Shown here in pieces: positions 17,433 through 26,426 of a DNA stretch of 64,000 nt. The notes under the pieces are model-generated. The model was given only the letters and a program-made list of their open reading frames with translations. It searched no databases and was not told the origin of the DNA. The position numbers were made by a program, and so were the translations under genes. Position 1 is the first letter of the stretch; each line of letters begins with the position of its first letter. Source of the DNA: Adhaeretor mobilis (GTDB taxonomy: Bacteria > Planctomycetota > Planctomycetia > Pirellulales > Lacipirellulaceae); assembly GCF_007741515.1 (NCBI RefSeq), contig NZ_CP036263.1, forward strand, positions 3,831,178-3,895,177, written 5' to 3'.

Positions 17433-18678
17433 CAGGACTACGCAAAGAATGAACCTGTGCAGATCAGGTTGCGTACGTGTTTTAGAGCAACTAACGTTTC
17501 GTCCTTAATTTCAGGAGGTTTTACTGTGAATGCCGCTCACGCGGAGAGTCTGCTAGCTCACTTGCAGCAGATTCCCGACCCGCGTGGGGCTAAAGGAAGG
17601 CGCCACTCATTGCAGGCCATGCTGGCCACCGTTGCCTGTGCCGTATTGTGCGGTGCGCGAGGCTATGAAGCCATTGCCCAGTGGATTCACGCTCAAGAGA
17701 AGAGCGTTTGGTATCTGCTGGGGTACTTTCGCACGCCGCCCAAAGAAGGCGCGTTTCGTTACTTACTGAACATGATGGACCCGGAGCAACTCGAACAAGC
17801 CTTGCGTGCTTGGATCACTCCTCACGCAGAAGTCGACCCCCAAGCAATGGCCTGCCTAGCCATTGATGGAAAGACGCTTTGTAAGACCCTGGATCGGTAC
17901 GGCAAGTCGGTCCATCTCTTGAGCCTGTTTGATCAGCAGACCGGCTGCGTACTCAGCCAAATGCCTGTCTCGGGAAAGACGAACGAGATTAAGACCGCCC
18001 CCGAAATTCTCCAGACGCTTGTCTTGGAAGGACGTGTGGTGACCGGAGACGCGATGTTCGCACAGACCGAGATTTGTAGGACCATTACCGATTCGGGCGG
18101 TGACTTCCTGATTGTCGTAAAAGGCAATCAGGGAAACTTAGAAGAAGACATCGCCGGTGATTTCTTACCGGCCTTTTCCCCCCGCCAGTCAGCATAAAAA
18201 AGAGGCGTTCCAAACCGAGGTCCGGACGCACACCAAAGAGCATGGTCGCGTTATCACGCGGCATCTTCAGGCCAGCACGCGGATCGTTCCGCACCTCTCT
18301 CGCTGGCCCGGACTTCGGCAGGTGATTCGCTTAGAGCGTACGAGTCGTCGCAACAACGAGACGATCACCGAGGTCCAGTATGCCATCACCAGTCTCTCTC
18401 CGCAGCGTGCCGATGCGGAGAAGCTGCTTGAGATCTGGCGTAGCCATTGGGGCATTGAAAACCGTTTGCACTGGGTTCGTGATGTCCTCTGGCAAGAAGA
18501 CCGTTGTGGGGTCCGTCATCACCGTGGAAGCCAAAACTTAGCCTGCTTCCGCAATGCGGCTATCAATCTGCTCCGTTTAGCCAAAGTCCCCAGCCTCATC
18601 GGTGCTATCAGAGAAAACGCTTACCGAGTCGATAAGCTATTCGCCAAGCTGGGTATCATGAAACTTTGAATCGCCCTG
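17433..18678 (+). mobile_element. ISAs1-family insertion sequence, 1246 bp, with 10-bp target duplication
   Basis: The left end reads CAGGACTACGCAAAGAATGA and the right end, read inward on the other strand, CAGGGCGATTCAAAGTTTCA; these imperfect terminal repeats match at 12 of 20 bases and share CAGG and CAAAG. The element is flanked on both sides by the same 10-bp word TCACTCTCCC (17423-17432 and 18679-18688), a perfect target-site duplication, which implies a fairly recent insertion. It separated the divergent gnd and KDG-type kinase genes. It carries one transposase gene, broken by a frameshift. Confidence 0.9.
17526..18669 (+). pseudogene. ISAs1-family transposase, interrupted by a +1 frameshift
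   Basis: The GTG at 17526 is preceded by AGGAGG with ideal spacing. Frame one shows the N-terminal DPRGAKGRRHSLQAMLATVACAVLCGARG and catalytic parts AIDGKTL and VVTGDAMFAQTEI, ending at 18197. Frame two, from about 18184, continues with HGRVITRHLQ and ends HWGIENRLHWVRDVLWQEDRC-type sequence, the family C-terminus with the catalytic Glu. Skipping one base in the C6 run at 18178-18183 joins them as FSPASQHKK, giving 380 residues, the usual size. It may be inactive, a sequencing error, or expressed by +1 slippage at TCC CCC C; ISAs1 elements are not known to need slippage. Confidence 0.88.
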
Positions 18679-18785
18679 TCACTCTCCCGCTGGCCTTTGA
18701 CAGTTCGCGACTGCTTAGATTAGGGTGGTGGATTCGCTGAAGTTCGGATGTCCCAAGCTAGAATTAACTCATTTAAGGACCAGAG

Positions 18786-19874
18786 ATGGCTGCCCTTTCG
18801 ATCAAACCGGCTGATGACTGCCAAATTGACTTCCTCTCTCTTGGGGCGATGGTTCATCGGCTCGATCCTGGAATTACTCCATTTCGTCGAGCTCGGGAGT
18901 TCGCGGTCCACGTATCCGGCGGCGAGTACAACTGCGCTGCCAACCTTGCCAGTTGCTTTGGCCAGCGGACCGGCATTGTCACTGCGATGGTGAATAACGG
19001 CATTGGCGAGCTCGTGCAAACACGCATTCGCGAAATGGGCGTGCGGCCATTCTTCAAGCACTTCGAGCACGACGGCGTGCGTGGACCGAACATCGCCACA
19101 GTCTATAGCGACCGCGGCCACGGTGCGCGTGCCCCGGTGGTGTTCTACAACAGGGCAAACGAAGCCGCCGCCATGCTCAAGCCGGGCGATATCGATTGGA
19201 AGAGCATTTTCGATCAAGGCGTTCGCTGGTTCCACTCTGGCGGTATTTATGCCGCTTTGGGCGAACACACGTCCGACCTAATCGCCGAAGGCATGCAAGC
19301 CGCCAAAGCGGCGGGCACGGTCACTTCGTTCGACTTGAACTACCGAGCCAAACTGTGGGCCACACTCGAAGGTGGCGAGACCAAGGGCATCGACATGAAC
19401 CGGCAGATTGCCAGCCATCTCGATTGCCTCATTGGCAATGAAGAGGATTTGCAGAAAGGCCTGGGTTTCAAAGGGCAAGACGTCGAATCGAAGTCGAAGC
19501 TCGATCCCGAAGCGTTCTTCAGAATGATCGAGAATGTTAAATCGGAATTCCCCAACGTGAAGGTAGTTGCCACGACTTTGCGACAAGTGGAAAGCACCAG
19601 CCGCCATCGTTGGAGCGCCGTGCTGTGGGTCGACGGTGAGAAGCTGACGTGCCCCACGATGCAGCTCGATGTGATCGATCGCATCGGCGGTGGCGACGGT
19701 TTCTGCAGCGGCATGATCTATGGCATGCTCGCAGGTGAAAAGCCCGAGCAATGCCTACGATTAGGCTGGGCTCACGGGGCGCTGCTTACGACGTATCCTG
19801 GGGATGTTTCTCAGGCAACACTGAGCGAGGTTGAGGCATTAGCCGAGGGTGGTTCGGCCCGGGTGCAAAGATAA
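18786..19874 (+). CDS. kdgK: PfkB-family sugar kinase, probably 2-keto-3-deoxygluconate kinase
   Basis: A ribokinase-fold kinase of 362 residues. The substrate lid region is near FAVHVSGGEYNCAANLA, and the C-terminal signature is DVIDRIGGGDGFCSGMIYG with the catalytic base Asp304; GGGD replaces the usual GAGD in the anion hole. Overall it resembles KdgK proteins that phosphorylate 2-keto-3-deoxygluconate, but PfkB kinases vary in substrate. AAGGA six bases before the ATG fixes the start. An SDR of the mannonate/fructuronate type lies on the far side of the insertion sequence, so both may serve uronate breakdown. A TTGACA hexamer near 18706 could belong to its promoter. Confidence 0.8.
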   Translation: MAALSIKPADDCQIDFLSLGAMVHRLDPGITPFRRAREFAVHVSGGEYNCAANLASCFGQRTGIVTAMVNNGIGELVQTRIREMGVRPFFKHFEHDGVRGPNIATVYSDRGHGARAPVVFYNRANEAAAMLKPGDIDWKSIFDQGVRWFHSGGIYAALGEHTSDLIAEGMQAAKAAGTVTSFDLNYRAKLWATLEGGETKGIDMNRQIASHLDCLIGNEEDLQKGLGFKGQDVESKSKLDPEAFFRMIENVKSEFPNVKVVATTLRQVESTSRHRWSAVLWVDGEKLTCPTMQLDVIDRIGGGDGFCSGMIYGMLAGEKPEQCLRLGWAHGALLTTYPGDVSQATLSEVEALAEGGSARVQR

Positions 19875-19895
19875 TAGCAACGCAGCTTACTTCCC

Positions 19896-20557
19896 TGGCC
19901 CGGAGGGCCAACACATCCCCAGTCGGCACCGTCAGGTGCCGGAACCGGTGCCCCCAATATCAAAGCCCCAGAGGGGCGACACAACATCAACGCTGCGATC
20001 AATCGAAAACGTACCGGGCATCGTAGTCGACCCCATGACATTTCAATAACCGAACGTATTCTTCTTGGAATGATTCACGAGAATGATGTTCGGCCTGCGT
20101 CTTGATGTATTCGGCAACGGCATCCTTCTGCGAAACGCTGACCGTAAACGCACCGAAACCTTCCTGCCAACCGAACTTATGTAGCGAATCGCTCGTCTCG
20201 TTGACGTGCTTGCTGGAATTGGCCTTGAGGCGTCCAACGAAATCGGACACGGCTACTTTGGCCGGAATGCGCACCAACAAGTGCACATGATCAACCCAGC
20301 CGCCGATTTCTAGCGCGAATCCATCGAGATTCTTCGTAATGCCCGCCATGTACGCGAACAGGTCAGTTCGGAATTGTTCATTCTGGAGGTAGGGTTTTCG
20401 ATTCTTGGTGCTAAATACGATGTGGTAGAGGAGTTGTTGGTGCGTGCTTGGCATGGTGGCGACCTTGGGTTGTGTCGCCACTCCGTGGCTAATTTGTTCT
20501 CGGCTCGGGGACCGGCGTCTGACGACACCGGCTAGGGTTGTGACGGCCCTCCGGGCC
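19896..20557. mobile_element. RAYT-like element: Y1 transposase gene flanked by mirrored triple palindromes
   Basis: Three palindromes lie on each side of the Y1 transposase gene, in mirror order. Left: GGCCCGGAGGGCC (19897-19909), CGGCACC..GGTGCCG (19924-19941), GCCCCAGAGGGGC (19965-19977). Right: GTGGCGAC..GTCGCCAC (20456-20481), CCGGCGTC..GACACCGG (20512-20531), GGCCCTCCGGGCC (20545-20557). Outer palindromes are exact inverted copies, and the inner ones share GGCGACACAAC. This is the organisation expected of REP/BIME sequences with their cognate transposase. It sits between the KDG-type kinase and a broken SMI1/KNR4 gene. Confidence 0.7.
19999..20454 (-). CDS. IS200/IS605-like Y1 (HUH) transposase, REP-associated type
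   Basis: A 151-residue single-strand DNA transposase. It starts with HQQLLYHIVFSTKNRKPYL, has the HUH metal site in GGWVDHVHLLVRIP (His-x-His), and the catalytic Tyr in AVAEYIKTQAEHH near residue 116. It ends YVRLLKCHGVDYDARYVFD, common to standalone TnpA-like proteins in planctomycetes. Start ATG 20454 gives MPSTHQQ; the longer frame to 20568 would run through the right-hand palindromes and is unlikely. No TnpB/IscB accessory gene accompanies it. It would nick and rejoin hairpin ends like those flanking it. Confidence 0.85.
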   Translation of the reverse strand: MPSTHQQLLYHIVFSTKNRKPYLQNEQFRTDLFAYMAGITKNLDGFALEIGGWVDHVHLLVRIPAKVAVSDFVGRLKANSSKHVNETSDSLHKFGWQEGFGAFTVSVSQKDAVAEYIKTQAEHHSRESFQEEYVRLLKCHGVDYDARYVFD

Positions 20558-20564
20558 TTGGCAC

Positions 20565-20893
20565 TCATTCGTCCTTGATATGAGTTGCAAAGTCATCCCA
20601 TGAATCGGCTACCAGTATGGCATACCGAGGCTTCATGCCAATCAACGGCAACGAGTATATTTTGCCGAGATCATCGAATACGAAGACGCGCCACCTCCAT
20701 CACTAGCGAAAGCGAGTAAGCCTGGAGCGTGCTCTTCAATTTCGATGTCTTTATTTAGTTTTTCGACCAACTCAAGTGGTTCCAAATGGAAGTACCCGCC
20801 GAAATCTAAATCCGTGAACCCGTGCATCGTCTGACTGGACTGGACTGGACCCAACGGATGTATTCTGATGGCAATCTCATAAGAGATTTCCAT
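20565..20893 (-). pseudogene. SMI1/KNR4 (SUKH)-like immunity-type gene fragment, frameshifted
   Basis: Frame one from ATG 20893 encodes FTDLDFGGYFHLEPLELVEKL and then EIEEHAPGLLAFASDGGG, the SUKH-domain landmark, before going off frame. Reading on in the next frame from about 20690 gives RVFVFDDLGKIYSLPLIGMK, then RYAILVADSWDDFATHIKDE and a stop at 20565-20567, exactly how such domains end. One missing base near 20690 explains both. SUKH proteins often neutralise toxins of contact systems or act in other immunity roles; no toxin gene is nearby. An imperfect GACTG repeat (20833-20850) lies in it. It also lacks the usual N-terminal part of the domain. Confidence 0.65.
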
Positions 20894-20899
20894 GCAGTC

Positions 20900-21775
20900 C
20901 TACACTTCCACCACATCCCACGGCGGCTCGCTTGGCAAATATTTTTCGTACATGGTTAGCAGCTGCTTCTGGTACTCGCCGCTAAACGTGCCGAACAGGA
21001 AGCGATCAATTCCTTCATCGTGCAAGCGTTGCCAGCTGCGTTCTTCGCTCCCTGGATTAATCGGGAAGAATAGGCACTTGTTCGCCAAGGCCGCTTTGTA
21101 GTCGCCGGGGGCGTCGCCGATCATCAGCGTATGATTCGGCTCGTAGTGGCTTGCCAGGGAAAGGGTCTCCTGCTTGGTGCTCGTCTCTTGGCCGTACATG
21201 CCTCGGACGAATCTTGCAACGCCGTGTTCTTGCCATTCGCTTTCGAGTGCTTTGATGGGCGCGGCGGAGACGACCAGCATGTCAGCCGCTTCGTCGAAAC
21301 GTTGCAGGCACTTTTGCACAGACGGGAAGGGAGGCACGTTGCGCACCATGGTTGCCATTGCGGAGTTGACGTCTTCCGACCATCTGAGCGCCTGCGCCAG
21401 ATCAGGATCGCCCGTCGCCTCGACAGCTTCGCTGAGCGCTGGGTTTCCCAGCCTAGTCGCCTGCGCGACCCAGTTAATCAGGCCCTCCGGCTTGGGGATA
21501 TACGTTCCCCGCTCTATCACCTCGGGCCTACGTCGCAGCCAATCGAGCTGTTCGATGAGCGCCACGAACCGATTTGAGCTACGGCTTTTCGAATACAAAT
21601 TCACAAACTCTGCGGCCTGACGAGCGTAGTTGCTCACACTTTGCAGTTTGTAGTGTCGAATGAACGCAGGAATAAAGCACTCCTTGTGCTTCAGTTCCAT
21701 CGTGTCGAACACGCAACCGTCTGAGTCGATTCCGACCAAGAAGGGCTTCTGAGGCTTATAGTTTTCTATGGGCAT
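20900..21775 (-). CDS. HAD-superfamily hydrolase
   Basis: A 291-residue haloacid dehalogenase-fold phosphatase. The nucleophile motif is GIDSDGCVFDTM (Asp17 and Asp19), motif II is MLVVSAAP near residue 167, the Lys of motif III lies around STKQETL, and motif IV is MIGDAPGDY. A large helical cap is inserted between motifs I and II (about residues 30-140), type C1. The substrate is unknown; related proteins dephosphorylate small sugar phosphates, and the kinase at 18786 would be a natural neighbour, but the intervening mobile DNA weakens that link. The start ATG 21775 is the only good one. Confidence 0.8.
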   Translation of the reverse strand: MPIENYKPQKPFLVGIDSDGCVFDTMELKHKECFIPAFIRHYKLQSVSNYARQAAEFVNLYSKSRSSNRFVALIEQLDWLRRRPEVIERGTYIPKPEGLINWVAQATRLGNPALSEAVEATGDPDLAQALRWSEDVNSAMATMVRNVPPFPSVQKCLQRFDEAADMLVVSAAPIKALESEWQEHGVARFVRGMYGQETSTKQETLSLASHYEPNHTLMIGDAPGDYKAALANKCLFFPINPGSEERSWQRLHDEGIDRFLFGTFSGEYQKQLLTMYEKYLPSEPPWDVVEV

Positions 21776-21805
21776 TGTTGGCTTGCCTAACCTTGGGTTG
21801 ATGAG

Positions 21806-23644
21806 CTAGTTGGATTCAGTCGTAGTCTTCGACTTGGTGGGCCACTTCGTTACCAGTGCTGTAACGCGGCGTTCGATGCGGGCCAATTCGGCCTTGAAGC
21901 GGGGGTCGCTTACGCCGCCGTAGTTTTCCAGGAAGTCTTGATTGTCTAGACCTTCGGCCAAATCGTCGATTGCCGGAAGGAATTCCTTCACGGTGAAGGA
22001 TCTCGCGATTTCGTCAAGCGAGAGCCGTTTGTTCAAGACGGCTCCGGCAAACACGATTCCCGCCCGATTGGCAGCCATGTCGGCAAAGCTAAAGCCGGTA
22101 CCGCCCTGGGAGTCAAGCATCTCCTTCGCAAGTCCCGCACTACGCGCGGCATTCGATCCCACCAACGTGGCCAAGTGTGCCGAAACGAAGAAATGCTTCG
22201 TGAGATCAGCCCGATCATTCATCGTTGGCTTACCCATGGCGGCTAGACGTTGCCTGCGTTGGACTGTGTCTTCCACGCGACTCAATAGATTCCCTGCAAC
22301 CGGCAAGATCGCCAACGAATCGGTATCGTCCATGGCAATGCCGAGGGCGAGTAGGAACGCTTGGGTCGATGATTCTCGCCGCACGCGCTTCGCTGCCAAA
22401 GCTGCTTGCTTCACGTAGAGTTCGGTGAGCTTGTCGCCGTGGACAGGCTTTCTCGAACCGCTGAGTTCGCCGTTGGCTTCCTCACGCGCGAGGCGTTGAT
22501 TCAATTCACCGACGCGTACTAAATGATCAAGCACGCGCCGCACATCTTTGACGATGGGCGTAGTGCCTGCCGAGCGGACAATTTTGCGATAGTGCCCAGC
22601 GGCCGGGTCGTCTGGCAGAGCCGGCTCCAAAGCGGCATAAATGGTGTCGAGCCGGCGACGTGATTCGAGCGAGAAGTCTGTCACTTGCTTCGCGCGATTG
22701 CGACGAATCTCTTCCCCCATGAGCGACATGAGTAAGGTGTTGACCGGATCGAACTTGATGGTCGCATCCACAGCACGCTGCAACCCACCTGTGAGCACCG
22801 GCCGCATGACGCTGTGTTGCTCGGGACTGTGGGCCGCGCCCAAGTGGTGCCCCAGTTCGTGAACGAGCAACTCCAATCGCTCAGCCTCAAGAATGTTGGT
22901 GGCTCGTTCTTTGAGGAGAATATGAGAGTAAAGCGGCCCGCGCGTTCCTCCCAAGTGATAACGTCCTTTCTCAATGCGATACTGGCTGGTGAATCCAATT
23001 GCTACGCGACCGGGTGAGGGGTCGACCTCACGTTCAAACTCCTTAAGCGTGCGATTGAAGTCTTTCTGCTCTTCTGATGAATTCCAAGTTTCGATTGCTA
23101 CGACCTTAAAGCGAACTCCGCAATGGGCTTCCAACACGTCAGAAGCTGAAGCAAGCCGAGCTCGCAAGAGCGGTTCCCAAACAGAGCGATGTGTTCGCTC
23201 GTCATCGTCGACCAGTAACTTCACAGGGATCATTCCCGCGTTGGGCAGAGCTGGAAGCCTATCATCGTCAGCGGAACGCCTCACCTTATGCCGACCGAGC
23301 CCAAGCTCTTGCAACGCTAACGCATCTGTCACCTGATCGCGAGCAAAGTAGTAGGCCGCACCGTGCTCGATCTTAAAGTCGTACACCTCTCGCGAGTCAC
23401 GAACACGCACTTTTGTGGCGACATCAAAATAGATAGGCCGTGAATCCTTCGGCTCGATGGTTATAGGCTGCATTTTGCTGCCTCTGGGCAGCGTGCTGAC
23501 GCGAAGGGGCTTATCCGTGCGGTTCGTAAGCACGGCCACATCGGCAGAACACGGCAGGGTAAATAGCCCAAGCAGAATCAGCAACGACAGGTGCGGTAAG
23601 AATCGTGGCACCAATGGCAATGAGTAGGTAATAGGGTAGCGCAT
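21806..23644 (-). CDS. Secreted zinc metalloprotease-like protein
   Basis: A 612-residue exported protein with an N-terminal signal (hydrophobic LPHLSLLILLGLFTLPCSA). A beta-rich domain (about 35-120) is followed by a metzincin-like catalytic domain with the zinc motif HELGHHLGAAH at residues 262-272 and a Met-turn SVM at 278-280. The C-terminal half is helical and ends with a region containing GTGFSFADMAANRAGIVFAGA near 530, which looks like a separate conserved module. Function is unknown; cleavage of envelope or extracellular protein is likely. It follows the SirB1-like gene on the same strand after a short gap. Confidence 0.75.
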   Translation of the reverse strand: MRYPITYSLPLVPRFLPHLSLLILLGLFTLPCSADVAVLTNRTDKPLRVSTLPRGSKMQPITIEPKDSRPIYFDVATKVRVRDSREVYDFKIEHGAAYYFARDQVTDALALQELGLGRHKVRRSADDDRLPALPNAGMIPVKLLVDDDERTHRSVWEPLLRARLASASDVLEAHCGVRFKVVAIETWNSSEEQKDFNRTLKEFEREVDPSPGRVAIGFTSQYRIEKGRYHLGGTRGPLYSHILLKERATNILEAERLELLVHELGHHLGAAHSPEQHSVMRPVLTGGLQRAVDATIKFDPVNTLLMSLMGEEIRRNRAKQVTDFSLESRRRLDTIYAALEPALPDDPAAGHYRKIVRSAGTTPIVKDVRRVLDHLVRVGELNQRLAREEANGELSGSRKPVHGDKLTELYVKQAALAAKRVRRESSTQAFLLALGIAMDDTDSLAILPVAGNLLSRVEDTVQRRQRLAAMGKPTMNDRADLTKHFFVSAHLATLVGSNAARSAGLAKEMLDSQGGTGFSFADMAANRAGIVFAGAVLNKRLSLDEIARSFTVKEFLPAIDDLAEGLDNQDFLENYGGVSDPRFKAELARIERRVTALVTKWPTKSKTTTESN

Positions 23645-23713
23645 AGTCCCATCATAGAAGATGATTCACCTGCCGACGAGCATCCAAGTTAAGCAGAGTC
23701 ACAAACGTTGCCG

Positions 23714-24424
23714 TCACAAGCCCCCCAAGTAGTCCTGAAACTCCTGCATAGCATAGACATCACGCTCACGCCCTGCTGCTGCGAATGCTCCCTGCAGATT
23801 GACAAGCATGCGCGACAGCCATTGCCTTGGAGTCGCGCGAACCAAGCAACTGGGCACGGCGATCTCACTCTTGCCTGTACATTGGGCAACCTTCACCAAG
23901 GCTTCGGCTTCGGTGACAATACCACCGCCGCAGTACGGATCGACAAACATGGCATTCTCTCCGGGTGCTACAACCTCCACCAAGAAATGACCCGGCGAGT
24001 TGATTCCGTAGACATCAATATCCAACTCACAAGCGACCCGGCCGTAGACTAGTGCGAGCGTGATCGGAATCCCACATCGCTGTTGCAATACCGTTGGTAG
24101 GTAACTATTCACAGGGTTGTAATAGTCTTCGTCATTTCCTTTGAGACCAATCACTTCAAACAGCAAGTCGTGCAAGTGTGCGAGACGTGCATCGAAACCC
24201 TCCGAACGAATTCGCCGTCGCACAGCTTCGGCAAGATTCTCAACAACTGTCTCGCCAGCGGTAAAGTCGGAAGCTGGCAGCTCGTGACAAGCGATCGCCC
24301 AAGCGGCTTCAAATAGCCAACGAAAGCTGTCTCCTACGACAGGCTCGTCCAGTGACTGTTCGTGCAACGACTCGGTGAACTGCCGGAAAGCAGTAGGGCG
24401 GCAGTAAGCGGGCTGAACGGTCAA
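23714..24424 (-). CDS. SirB1 / transglutaminase-like family protein
   Basis: A 236-residue cytoplasmic protein of the transglutaminase-like SirB1 family. The core is NPVNSYLPTVLQQRCGIPITLALVYGRVA (with the conserved Cys) and GINSPGHFLVEV (with the conserved His), followed by an Asp in FVDPYCGGG, which could complete a Cys-His-Asp triad. Such proteins occur widely but their substrate is not established. The start codon is TTG at 24424, as no ATG gives the full domain. It lies 12 bases downstream of plsC and is probably co-transcribed with it. Confidence 0.82.
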   Translation of the reverse strand: MTVQPAYCRPTAFRQFTESLHEQSLDEPVVGDSFRWLFEAAWAIACHELPASDFTAGETVVENLAEAVRRRIRSEGFDARLAHLHDLLFEVIGLKGNDEDYYNPVNSYLPTVLQQRCGIPITLALVYGRVACELDIDVYGINSPGHFLVEVVAPGENAMFVDPYCGGGIVTEAEALVKVAQCTGKSEIAVPSCLVRATPRQWLSRMLVNLQGAFAAAGRERDVYAMQEFQDYLGGL

Positions 24425-24436
24425 AGGGCTATATCC

Positions 24437-25267
24437 TCAACTCGTAGCGAAAGTTGGTAGTGTCGATTCTGAATCGAGCGAGCTTTCATCGCGCCGCCAT
24501 TCGCTGCGCTTCCGCTCAATAAAATTGACTAGTAGTTGTTGCTCCTCATCCCCCCGCCCGCTTACTGTCAATGGCGCTCCGAAGGCGAAACGCACTTTTC
24601 GCGACGGGTCGAGCCGACCCACTTCGGAAATCCTCTCGCCCAGCGGCCACGCCCAGGTATCGAGTGCGAGGGGTACTATCGGCACATCGTTGCGTTGGGC
24701 GACCTTTACACCGATGGTATTGAATCGCTGGGCGTTGAATTCTTCCGCTCGTACTCCTTCGGGGAAAATCACAATGCTCGAGCCGCGCTGGATTCTTTCC
24801 TGGGCACCGCCAAGCATCCGTTTAAAATCTCCTCGTGGGTCGCTTTGCGTGACCGCAATGGGATCGCGTGAACGCATCACATGCTTGAAGATCGGATAAT
24901 CGAGCAGCGCCTGCTTCACGACAAAGGTGACTTCTTTTATCGGTTGAATCACTGCTGGCAACACGGTTGTTTCAAGACTGCTTTGATGGTTGCCAACAAT
25001 CAGGCAGGGCCCATCGACGCTTTCGATATGCTCCCGGCCCGTTACTTCAAACTGCATCCCGACGCTTTCCAAAGCCCGTATAACTTCCACGCTACTGTCT
25101 GACCAGGCTGTGCTATCGTAAGTAGCGAACTTCGCTCTGCTGCTCGCCTTAACCACGATCCAGAAGAACTTGGTGTAGAATACCAGCGAAGGAAAACGAC
25201 GCGCAAACCACGACACCTTCCGCCGGGGCGAGTGGTATTCTCCGTTGTGAAACTCAAGCGAGGGCAT
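24437..25267 (-). CDS. plsC: 1-acyl-sn-glycerol-3-phosphate acyltransferase family
   Basis: A membrane-associated acyltransferase of 276 residues that would acylate lysophosphatidic acid to phosphatidic acid. The catalytic motif appears as NHQSSLET; the usual form is NHxxxxD, so Glu replaces Asp. The substrate motif FPEGVR and the VPIVPLALDTWAWPLG segment are also present. A hydrophobic segment FYTKFFWIVVKA lies near residue 30. Compared with the other lipid genes in the window (pssA, psd) it is unlinked. It leads a minus-strand pair with the SirB1-like gene. Confidence 0.85.
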   Translation of the reverse strand: MPSLEFHNGEYHSPRRKVSWFARRFPSLVFYTKFFWIVVKASSRAKFATYDSTAWSDSSVEVIRALESVGMQFEVTGREHIESVDGPCLIVGNHQSSLETTVLPAVIQPIKEVTFVVKQALLDYPIFKHVMRSRDPIAVTQSDPRGDFKRMLGGAQERIQRGSSIVIFPEGVRAEEFNAQRFNTIGVKVAQRNDVPIVPLALDTWAWPLGERISEVGRLDPSRKVRFAFGAPLTVSGRGDEEQQLLVNFIERKRSEWRRDESSLDSESTLPTFATS

Positions 25268-25448
25268 GAAGTGGAATTCGTAAGAGTCAATACTTCAACG
25301 TTAATCTCTTGAAAGCCAATCTTGGGGCAGCAAACATGATAGACGATTAGCGAGAAGTGATAAACATCGAGAACACCGACTGCCTCGCGGCGATCATGTT
25401 CGGCAGCTAACGCCCCACTTAAGGCGGGTTTCAATCCAAACGAGTTCT

Positions 25449-25898
25449 ATGGCTATTTTCGACTATCAATTCATTGTCAACGCTCCACTGGCAACTGTGG
25501 TGGCATTTCATCACGACACGAGTGCCCTGAGAAAGCTCACGCCACCGCCCACCTATGTTCAACTGCACGATATCGAACCGTTGGGCGAGGGTTCGGTCTC
25601 ACGCTTCACCCTCTGGGTAGGGCCTTTGCCACTACACTGGAAGGCGGTCCATCGCGATGTGAGTCCGCACGGATTTACCGACGTGCAGGCTGAAGGTCCG
25701 GCAAAGCGTTGGGAGCACACGCACACTTTCGCTGAAATCTCCGCAAACGCAACTCGTGTGAGTGAACACATCGAGTACGAACACGCCGGCGGCTTCTGGG
25801 GACTAGTCACGCGTGTGTTGTTTGCCAAATGGAATCTCTTTCTGATGTTCACTTATCGAAAGTTCGTGACCCAGTGGTGTTTGAGGAAGGCTACTTGA
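25449..25898 (+). CDS. SRPBCC (START-like) domain protein
   Basis: A 149-residue protein with the helix-grip fold pattern of polyketide-cyclase/SRPBCC proteins: a beta strand (DYQFIVNAPLATVVAFHHD), the segment LRKLTPPPTYVQLHDIEPLGEGS, alternating strands, and a long C-terminal helix (VLFAKWNLFLMFTYRKFVTQWCL). Such folds bind hydrophobic ligands or lipids. The ATG has no strong ribosome-binding site. It is divergent from plsC, a lipid enzyme, with 180 bases between, but a functional link is only a guess. Confidence 0.75.
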   Translation: MAIFDYQFIVNAPLATVVAFHHDTSALRKLTPPPTYVQLHDIEPLGEGSVSRFTLWVGPLPLHWKAVHRDVSPHGFTDVQAEGPAKRWEHTHTFAEISANATRVSEHIEYEHAGGFWGLVTRVLFAKWNLFLMFTYRKFVTQWCLRKAT

Positions 25899-26426
25899 TA
25901 TGCGTGATATTCACCCGAGCCGACATGCACAAGTAGTCGGGTAGTTTCTGTTCGGACCTTTGCTTTTGCACTTTTGCACGCACAACGTGTTTTATCGAGC
26001 AAAAGCCGGGGCTCTTGATCGGGTGGCAACTGCGTTACTACTTGTGGGAACAAGACTTACGCCAAATGAAGGTTCCAACACGCGGTGACTTTTGCTTTTC
26101 AACCGTGCAATAGAGTATGTCGTATCCAGTTTCATAAATCCTGCAGCACCGTTCCTCACCACAATCTCTACTAGCGGGCGTAGCGACGGAAACCGGGGTA
26201 AGACTATTTTACTGAAACCGGCGGCCACGTTCTTCCCAGAAGTTTGGCCGGTATAGATGAAGATCCACCGTGCTATTAGGGACGTTTTTATTGCAGTATT
26301 GTCTGCCCAAACGAACAGCTTGTGTGCGGTCTTCCGAAGTGATAGGTTTGGCACCAATGGGGTCCTATTCTTCTCTATTGGGTCGCCCTTCCTAACAACT
26401 CGTCTTACCTAGCTAGTGAGGATGCT
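25899..26426. other. Intergenic region, no gene supported
   Basis: About 530 bases upstream of the large repeat protein. A 121-codon minus-strand frame (25992-26357) was judged spurious because its composition is irregular and no domain is visible. No tRNA or clear terminator was found. TGAGGA four bases before the ATG at 26427 is the ribosome-binding site of the next gene. Confidence 0.5.

Noticed and set aside
25992..26357. 121-codon minus-strand frame before the repeat protein
   Set aside because: No domain, signal or regulatory support; composition looks random.
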